DNA of 22,339 bases from Reticulitermes lucifugus (lineage: Eukaryota > Arthropoda > Insecta > Blattodea > Rhinotermitidae), in NCBI GenBank assembly GCA_026260175.1, contig JAKCWW010000402.1:40190-62528 (forward strand). The letters run 5' to 3'. Position 1 is the first letter of the stretch, and each line of letters opens with the position of its first letter. Shown here piece after piece: positions 9,234-18,300 of the stretch. A program made the position numbers and the translations under genes. Below the pieces are notes generated by a model. The model was not told the DNA's origin. It ran no database searches and was given only the letters and a program-made list of their open reading frames with translations.

Positions 9234-9366
9234 TCAGTCGAACGTCAGAGGGATAGATGAGAACGGGAGAATAGGATTTGATATCTCCGCCTCCAGAGCT
9301 GCTGCTATACAGTCACTTGCAGAGGAAAATTCACCTAATGACTCCAAAACCTTGCCTAAGTTGTAC
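9234..9366 (-). CDS. TTC7: TTC7 terminal coding exon F and stop codon
   Basis: The acceptor CTATTTCAG ends at 9367. G at 9366 completes the split Trp codon, then come YNLGKVLESLGEFSSASD and CIAAALEAEISNPILPFSSI, ending PLTFD and TGA at 9236-9234. This is the final TPR plus the hydrophobic C-terminal tail. The tail position and the LELEAS.P..PF.IIP-like pattern agree with vertebrate TTC7A/B. The 3' UTR follows toward lower coordinates. Confidence 0.95.
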
Positions 9367-12300
9367 CTGAAATAGAAAGCAATGTAAATTTTACATTTAT
9401 TTCCTAAAACATACTCCTAATATCCATACCACAACCACAATCTTAAATCAGTCTATTCTAATTTTCATCATTTCTAACCAAAACTTTACCTAATTCATGC
9501 TGTAGTCTTCTAGGTCATGACAACATGCAGTCTGGTAGCAGTTACAAACATTTCAGAGGAACATACTGCCTCCATCTTCAGGGCAGAAGTGACCCAAGTT
9601 GGAAAAGTGGGAAGTCACAAGAGGACAGCAGTGACAAATCACAGCAAGTGATGGAGAAGTGAGACACAGTCTTTGCCATACCGTGCAGAATTGTAGAGGG
9701 CAACAATTCTACGACAGGATACCTGAGATGCTTACTATGAAACAGCAGTATGCCCTGAACAAAGCACTTATAAAAACATCCTTTTAGGGCCACCTAGCTG
9801 AATACATGGTGTCATAACCAAGAAGACCACAACAAGAGTCTTCACTGCCTTATAAGCACCAAATCTCATTCACCCATTTCAACCAGTTCCTTGTTGTAAG
9901 TATCATTAAGTCTTTAACTTCTCCTACTGCACTGGGAATTGCACTGTATGTGTCAATATGTCACTGTTGAATTCATACAGTAAAAAGTATATGAAAGGTA
10001 GTATTATTGACATGTCTGAGGTACAGAGAACACACAATATGAGGTCTGATATGCATGACTCAAGAATATTGTGTTCTGGCATGTGATGCCATGTAGTTCA
10101 GAGACCGGTACCAGCATACTGGAAGAAACTAACAAACGCTATATAGCATCACATCCCAAACAACAATAATCTTCAAACTGTAGATAAATTTCATGGAGTA
10201 ATTTGTTCTTCTGGAACACTTTAAAATTCAAAGATACATATAAAACCGACAAGCGTTCCTTAGCTCCATGTTGGCCACTCACCATGACTGATACAAATAC
10301 TCACTAGGCTGGTGAATGGCACTCACCACATTTGATATGAATACTCACTAGCCTGTTGAAGGACACTCACCACATTTGATATGAATACTCACTAGCCTGT
10401 TGAAGGACACTCACCATGTTTGATATGAATACTCACTAGCCTGTTGAAGGACACTCACCACGTTTGATATGAATACTCACTAGCCTGTTAAAGGGCACTC
10501 ACCATATTTGATATGAATACTCACTAGCCCAGTGAAGGACTCGCCACATTTGATATGAATACTCACTAGGGCGGTGAATGGCACTCACCACATTTGATAT
10601 GAATACTCACTAGCCTGTTGAAGGCACTCACCACATTTGATATGAATACTCACTAGGCTGTTGAAGGACACTCACCATGTTTGATAAGAATACTCACTAG
10701 CCCAGTGAAGGGCACTCACCATGTTTGATATGAACGTTCATCAGCTCTGTGAAGGTCCCTCAGCACATTTGATATGAATGTCTGTTAGCTTGGTGAAGGC
10801 CACTCACCATGCTGGACATAAACATTCCTAGTTCAGTGAAGGCCACTCAGCATGTTTGACAGGAACATTCCTAGTTCAGTGAAGGCCACTCACCATGTTT
10901 GACATAAACATACCTAGTTCTGTGAAGGCCACTCACCATGTTTGACATAAACATTCCTAGTTCAGTGAAGGCCACTCACCATGTTTGATGAGAGGCAGGA
11001 TCAATTCTGGCAGCATCTCTCAACGTTTTCTCTGCCAATCTGTGACTTCCCAGGTAATGATAAATTAAACCCTGTTGATATAAAAAATTAAAGCAATACA
11101 GTACAGCAGGAATCATACCTCTGTCATATTTACATTCCATAAAAATAAACAGTGTATTTCTCCACCAGCTCCAAATAAAGTCCACATATATAACACAGTG
11201 TCTATCCACCACAGTCTGCACATCACAAACTGACAAAATACTGAAGACATACACAAAATGTGTTGAGGATGTTTAACATCATTTTGCAGGCACCCTATAA
11301 ACCAGCCTGCCTTTAAAAGAAATTGCTCATCTGAAATTCACAGACAGATCCAGAGACAGAAGTGACATACCAAATGCTGAAGGCTCTTTATATGTGTTGG
11401 ATTAATGGCAACTGCATTCTCGAAGCACAGCTTTGCTTCTACAAATTCTTGTTTATGTTCATGGACCAATCCTCTCTGAAACAGTGAACAGGAATTAAAA
11501 ATGTCAAATTGTCAAAGAAATATACAGTGTAACAAGCAGCAAAACTGCTTTTAATGATGGAAATATTGTTAACGTAATAATGGTTGAGGACGTTTTCTTC
11601 TGCTATATGACACCACATCAAATACCAGAAGAAGAGAGCCCTCAACCACACCACCACGAAAACCTCAAGACTTGCATAACTGTTGACTGAAGGAGGCTGG
11701 CCATATTACCACACTGGCTGATGCAGAGTTTAATAAGCCTTTTCTGTCCCCTGTTAGAAGGCTTCTCATACCACAACTTTACTCTACAGATCCAATGTCA
11801 CTAGTATTTTGTCAAAAATTTCATGAATTTACCAAGTCACTATGTTCACATGCTTAATGTCACATCCCTGTGCTTTACCTTTTCTGACACATGTCCTAGT
11901 ATTTGTGTGTGGGAACCAGAGATGACAGGAATTTTAAAGATACCCATACCAAACCACTTTTCCTTTTAAATTTCCTACAAGTTAATTGACAGCTGGTAGG
12001 AGTGAGCTTGAAATGAAAAGGATGGGAAAGGGTTAATTAAAGTGTCCTTTAGTTTATAAGCCTCAAACCAGCCTGTTGCAACACACAAAGATTACAATAA
12101 AACATATTCAACCAAGATTATGGTCTTCTGAAATGTGACCATGTGCAAGGGTATCAGCATCTCTACCTAGGGGCCAACAGACTAAGGAACATGAGAGCTA
12201 AGGCTCTCACAGTGGTGATGATAAAGATTCAAGTCTTCTGTGATGACACACACACCGTTTCAACTGGTAAACAGTTAGAGATGTTTCAGGAGACATCAAT

Positions 12301-15300
12301 GCCTCCATCTTCAGCATCAGAGCTCTTCATATTCCCTCTGCCGACTAGAGGAACAGTACCCATTTTCAAGATGCTGTATTTACGACAGAGAGACAGACAT
12401 GCCCAAATAAACAGCCTTACACACTGTGCCCTGTCACTCAAATAAATGTAAAGTTATGGTATTTCTTGATCAGCTGAAGAAATGTCACCAGCTTAAGGGA
12501 AGTTATATCATTTTTACATAGTTCATTCATGATGTCCACTCACCATATACATTATGTGGTGTGAAAGTGGAAAAATAGATGACGCTTTTTCAATACAACT
12601 TGTGGCATCACTGACTTGCTCCAGTGAGAGATAAATCTCTGCCAACAGCAACCATATCTGAAGCTGTAATAACCAGGCACGCTGTGGCCCAGGGCGAGGA
12701 GTGAAGGAACTGAGTGACGAAGCCACTTCTGATAATGCTTGCTCAACACGTGATGCTGCCAGAGAATGGGCATGTAAGGAACCTAACAGAATAAATCACA
12801 GTACATCATTATAGACAACAATCAAACATTTGGACATCGAAACTGCAGTACACAAAGAACACAAAACCAAACATATCAAGGCATAAACCCAAAAAAAGAT
12901 ATACTATTCAGTGGTTTTGCACAAATGGAATAAATGTGAAAAGAAAATACAATTTTATTACAAAAAATAAATCAGTATCTGTCCAAACACAACTAAATTC
13001 CATTTATTATATAGAACTACATGTTTTGACCTATCTCAGGCCATCTTCAGGTAAAAACATGTAGTTCTATATAATAAATAGAATTTAGTTGTGTTTGGAC
13101 AGATACTGATCTATTTTTTGCATTATTAACGACACAATGGGATGACATTCTTTAAATACAATTTTATGCTTGCTTCCGTAATTTTACACGATGACTTCCA
13201 GAGGTAAATAACAACTATAAGGTTCGTCACACATTACAAATCTTATATAAATGACAAGAAAACAGATAAGCATGAATTATTAAGATTATGATCTTCTGGG
13301 ATGTGATGTCATGTAATTTGATACCTATCAACATTCTTGAGGAACTTCTGCCTCCATCCAAGAACACCACAATATTCATATTCACCTCAAATTTTGCACA
13401 TTTCTTCACAATGTATGCATCTCTCTATTAAACCACACAGTATAAGATCCCACAAGACCATACTCTGAATATCAACCACCATGAGAACCTCCAATATCAC
13501 AGCACTGTAATGCTGCTTTTTTTCTCTAAAGAAATAAAATTTAGTGTACTTTTTTTCTGCAAACTGTACTGAAAGAACAAATCTAAGAAAACATACACTA
13601 TTACAGTCCTACTACATAAATTTCAAATGCCCTGAGTATGAATATGTGTATAATTTTCACAATCTGGGCAAGAAGTTCACGAAAATGAAGTTTAGAGTCC
13701 AAAGGTAAATTCACACATAGTTCCTGACCCACGAAATTCTGAGTCAAAGAATACCTTATCTCCATCATATTTGAACAGTCCCAGAGATTGATACCATGAC
13801 CAGTCACCGCTCTATTCGTTTTTGGTTGCAAGTCTGTCCATATGCATACCAATAATTGTGTTTATAATTTTACACAAATAGTTTGTAACTATCGTAACAG
13901 CAATGTGTTGCCATATCATATTTTCTGTGAATAATATTCAACAGTTGAAATTTATCACAGAATATATTCTTCTCAACATTTATCAAAGAACTGCATGGCT
14001 GAGCCCACAGACACAAATTTCTGGACGCTGTATAATTTTACTTTGTATTTAATTAAATACACACCACATCAGAAAATAATTTAAACAAACTGCAGATCTC
14101 AGTAAGATCTATGTTTAGGTTATGTGTAAATTTTTTGTACATAGGGCTCTTTCTCAGAAAATTAATGAGGTATAATTTGAGCTTACTGTAAAGTGAACTG
14201 GTACAATAATTACAGATTACTACAGCAGTGTTAACTTGATACCAAATTTTCAATAAAATCCATGAACTATTTCACAGATTAAATGTGTGTAAGGACTCAG
14301 GGACAGATAAAATATGCCAATGTCTTCATTTCATGTACTTTGTGGGAGGTGGAGGTAACCCTGATTTAATAACACTGCAACAAATGGAAAAATTACAAAA
14401 CATGACATAACCAACATCTTATATTTTAAATGAGTGAATTTCAATAAATGGCAAAATCATTATATATCCTCTCATAAATCTCTGTGCAAGGCAAACTGAA
14501 GTAGCAGATCTTACAGGATTACCACAGACACTGTTTACCAAAATCTGTACTCAGAAATCAAGAGATGTGCAATTCACAAGTTAATATTCACTGCAGAGGC
14601 TCAGAGATAGTGCGATACACAACTCAGCACAAGCTCCTACATGTAGCTTATTTACAAATCTCTGCTATAATACAGGAATTTGAACTGTGTATATAATACC
14701 AGCCACAAAGTCTAAGGTGCAGTTCTGCAGCCGCTTGATTGCTGGGATTGCAAGTTCAAACCTGCTGAGGGCATGGCTCTTCATCTTGTGTGTTTGTTGT
14801 GTGTTGTGTAGGTAGCGGCCTCTGCAACGAGCTGATTACTCATTCGGAGGAGACCTACCAAGTGGGTGTGTGTAATTGTGTGTGATCTAGAAACCTCAAA
14901 CAAGGCAGCCTAGGCCTATTTTGGGTTGTAGCACCATGGGGATATATATATGTATGTATAAAATACCAGTATTGCAAATGAATTGGTCAGCTCAGAAAGG
15001 GTACTTGTCTGTCTTTCACCCAATGGACATGTTCCCTTTCCTAAATAACCAGTTCAATTGTAACCATTATTCTACACGGAAAGCTGTTAAAGATTACCCA
15101 GTAATTATATGTACATCAGCTGAAAATAATTGTGTAAATTTGTTAGGAAGACACATTTGATTGGAAAAGCAATAAAATAAAAAGACTGACAAAATGAAAG
15201 CAATTATATTCCATGTCTCAAAACAGAACATTTCAAGGAAGGACAACAGATATCCTCAAAATTTAACATGAGAGTTCTGAAGCACGCATTACAAACTGTA

Positions 15301-18300
15301 TCAGGACACTGGTACAGACAATACTTCACTGTGCTTCAACCTCAAATGAAGTTGCCTATTTTTAAAGATATAATTGCCACACACCTTTCCAGTCACCCAG
15401 ATTTAGTGGCACTAATGTTGCTCCCACCTCATAAGTTTGCATGTCCACTGTTTTGTTATTACTGATTACATGAAATTAATTGTGAAATGTTAGGGTGGCC
15501 ACTCATGGCATAGCGTTCATATAAAGTTTTCCAAAAATCAGTCAATTTTTTAAAAACATTACATGGGTGATGTGCATATAGACAGCATGGTGATCTCACA
15601 GGCCTGTTTTCTTCTTGTGGAGGGACAGTAAGCTCATGATGTCCAACAAGATGATAATGAGATGATAAGCATATGGAAGGAAGCAGTCAAGGGCTTGGCA
15701 CCACAAGTTGCAAATCATATTTCAAAAAATTAAACATTATGACACTGCCTTGTATATATATCTATGAAATTCTTCTATATATTAAAATGTCCTTAAGTAA
15801 ATTCAAAACTAATTCTATGTTTCATTCGCATGATACAAGGACTAAGTCAGATTTATTCATTACAAGCCACAACACCAAACTATTCGAACAGAGTATTGCT
15901 TACAGCGGTGTGCTTGTTTATAACAAACTACCCAGCGAAATTAAAAGTGTTAACTCCATAATAAAATTCAAGAAGATACTTAGAAACTTCCTACTTGAAA
16001 AGAGTTTTTATTCGGTGGAAGAATTTATGACAGTTGACTCCTGATTTGTAGGAACTGTGTTAAAGATGTATCTCTGCATTGTAATTGCCAGTGATTTCTT
16101 CTGTGTACTATGTTAATCAGTGTTGTGTGTGGTCCTGTACATGTATGTAATTATATCAGATTTATGTGTTTGTTTGCTTTTACTGTACTTCTTATACTGT
16201 TTACTGTAACTACTATCTGACGTGTCGAATATCATTCTATAATGATTTATGGATGAAATACAATACAATACAATAATATGGTAATGTCCCAGAATGTGCC
16301 TAGGAGCACCGACAAAAGCTACTAAAACAGGGGTGCACAAATTTTCCAAAAATCTAGATACCACCTCAAAATTCAACATGCCAGAAGGGTGACATGAATG
16401 AAGTTCCATACTGAGGACCCACAAATATTAGGCACCACCATATAAAATTCAGTCACCTGGGATCTGTTCACCCTGTACTAAACGCTTCAGTCAGGATAGC
16501 TGGTCCCTTTATACTGCTGTCTTCTGGGGTATTGGCACCACTGTAGCACAGTAGATTGGTACCAACGTAGTGGAGGTAACTGCTGCCCCCATCTTCAGTG
16601 TAAGACTCCCTAAAGATGGAGGCAGCAGATTCCTCTGAAATGTTACTGCCTACCTACCAAACTACATTGTGTCACATCCCAGAAGACGGTAACTGTATCA
16701 CTCAATGCTGGAAGAACCTCATATCTCATACAGACATGAATATGAGATCCTTGTCATCATCACACTCATGAAATAAATGTTAAGTGTGTAGAAACACAAT
16801 TCAACCTAGAATGTCATAGCACACTAGCATTTACTGGGAAGACATACTGGCAAAATTGCTAAGAAACAGTGGTTTAGATGAAAGGAAGGGGTTCAATCCT
16901 CGGTTACAACACTTTTGCCTGAATACAACCAATTCTAGGTCTGTCACATAACACTATCTACTAAGACTCACAGAAAGAAGACAGGGTACTCATTAAAGGT
17001 TAGACATGAAAATCTAACTTGTAAGACTAGAAGGCATTACGTTTTCAGTAGTTGGTAGTGGCAGGGATTCAGTTTATTCTTACTGCTGCTACTGTTGTGT
17101 GTCCACACCCACATAAATAGTTTAGCTTCAGTACTGTACAGTGCTCAGTTTGTAGTTCATGCAAGTGCCATGATATACAGATGTTCATGCATGTGTGAAG
17201 AAACCAGAACAGTAGTTTTCAAACTATGCTATGTAGAACTTCACAGTCCAGGGGTATATCATCATGTTATGAGCATTTCATACTTCATTTCTAATTTTAT
17301 AAAAATTTTGATAGTTCAGCTAGTAAAGTGATCAATGACGGGCTGGGGTTCAAATACTGACACTAGTAGTACCTCTTGCATTAAAATCTTACAAGTAAAC
17401 ACCATCTCAGAGATGCGAACAGTTTCTATCATGATGATTAAAGTCGACATAAACTCCGATAATAAAGAACAACAGATAAAATGGAAGCCAAAATATGTAA
17501 AACCGTACAAGTAAATTATAAAAATATGCCATATACATGATACATTGTGCAAAGAAGTTATAATAAGCAAAGTGGTGTACTTCCAAAATAAAAGGAGAAG
17601 AACCATGCATATTTATGAGAGCCTCGAGGGTATAAATACTTCAGACACTTATAATCATAGCTTATATGGATGTTGATAAAAGTCTTCAGATATTGGTTCT
17701 TCTGGATGGATGTAATGTCTGAAATTATAATATAGTAGACAGGAAGAAATTTTTTGTCTTTTTTGTTGTAAATGTACATAAATGACAGTTTTTAAATTAA
17801 AAGAAGGATCTTTTTATTTATGTAATGATCGATTAGTCAGGTATAATCCTCACCGCCTTTCTCTTATGTTGTTAAGGAACTGCTGAAGGACCTCTTTCTA
17901 TGGCAGTGAAGTTCCTACTATATGAAACTGGCCACTCACTGTCATCTAGTGCCAGGATTTAGAATACATGGAGCTTCACATCCACGCATTCACTATACCT
18001 TCATGTCATGGCACAGTAACAATCTTTTGGTCAAGTTTTCCAAGTATACAATGCAGGTTAGTAAGTTTGGCATTATTCTGCGGTGGATCACACCCGGCCT
18101 GTTACCTATACAAGACAGTGTTGACATTATTTACCAACTCCCTAGTAACAAAGTATGATAATCCATACTAGATACACACATCTTTTAATGGGCACAACTC
18201 TTCATCCACATATTTGGGAAAAATAAATAAGAAGAAAGAAATTAAAGAAAAAAGCAAAAGGAAAAACCCCAGGCATAAAAACGGCTATAATCGGTCAACG

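Noticed and set aside
11072..11254. Extension of exon E upstream of 11071 (open frame beginning MYVFSILSV)
   Set aside because: TTC7 similarity begins exactly at GLIYHY after a CAG acceptor, and exon D joins there in phase 0.
12552..12773. Second open minus frame across exon C
   Set aside because: It is a shadow frame. The TTC7 family motifs are in the other frame.
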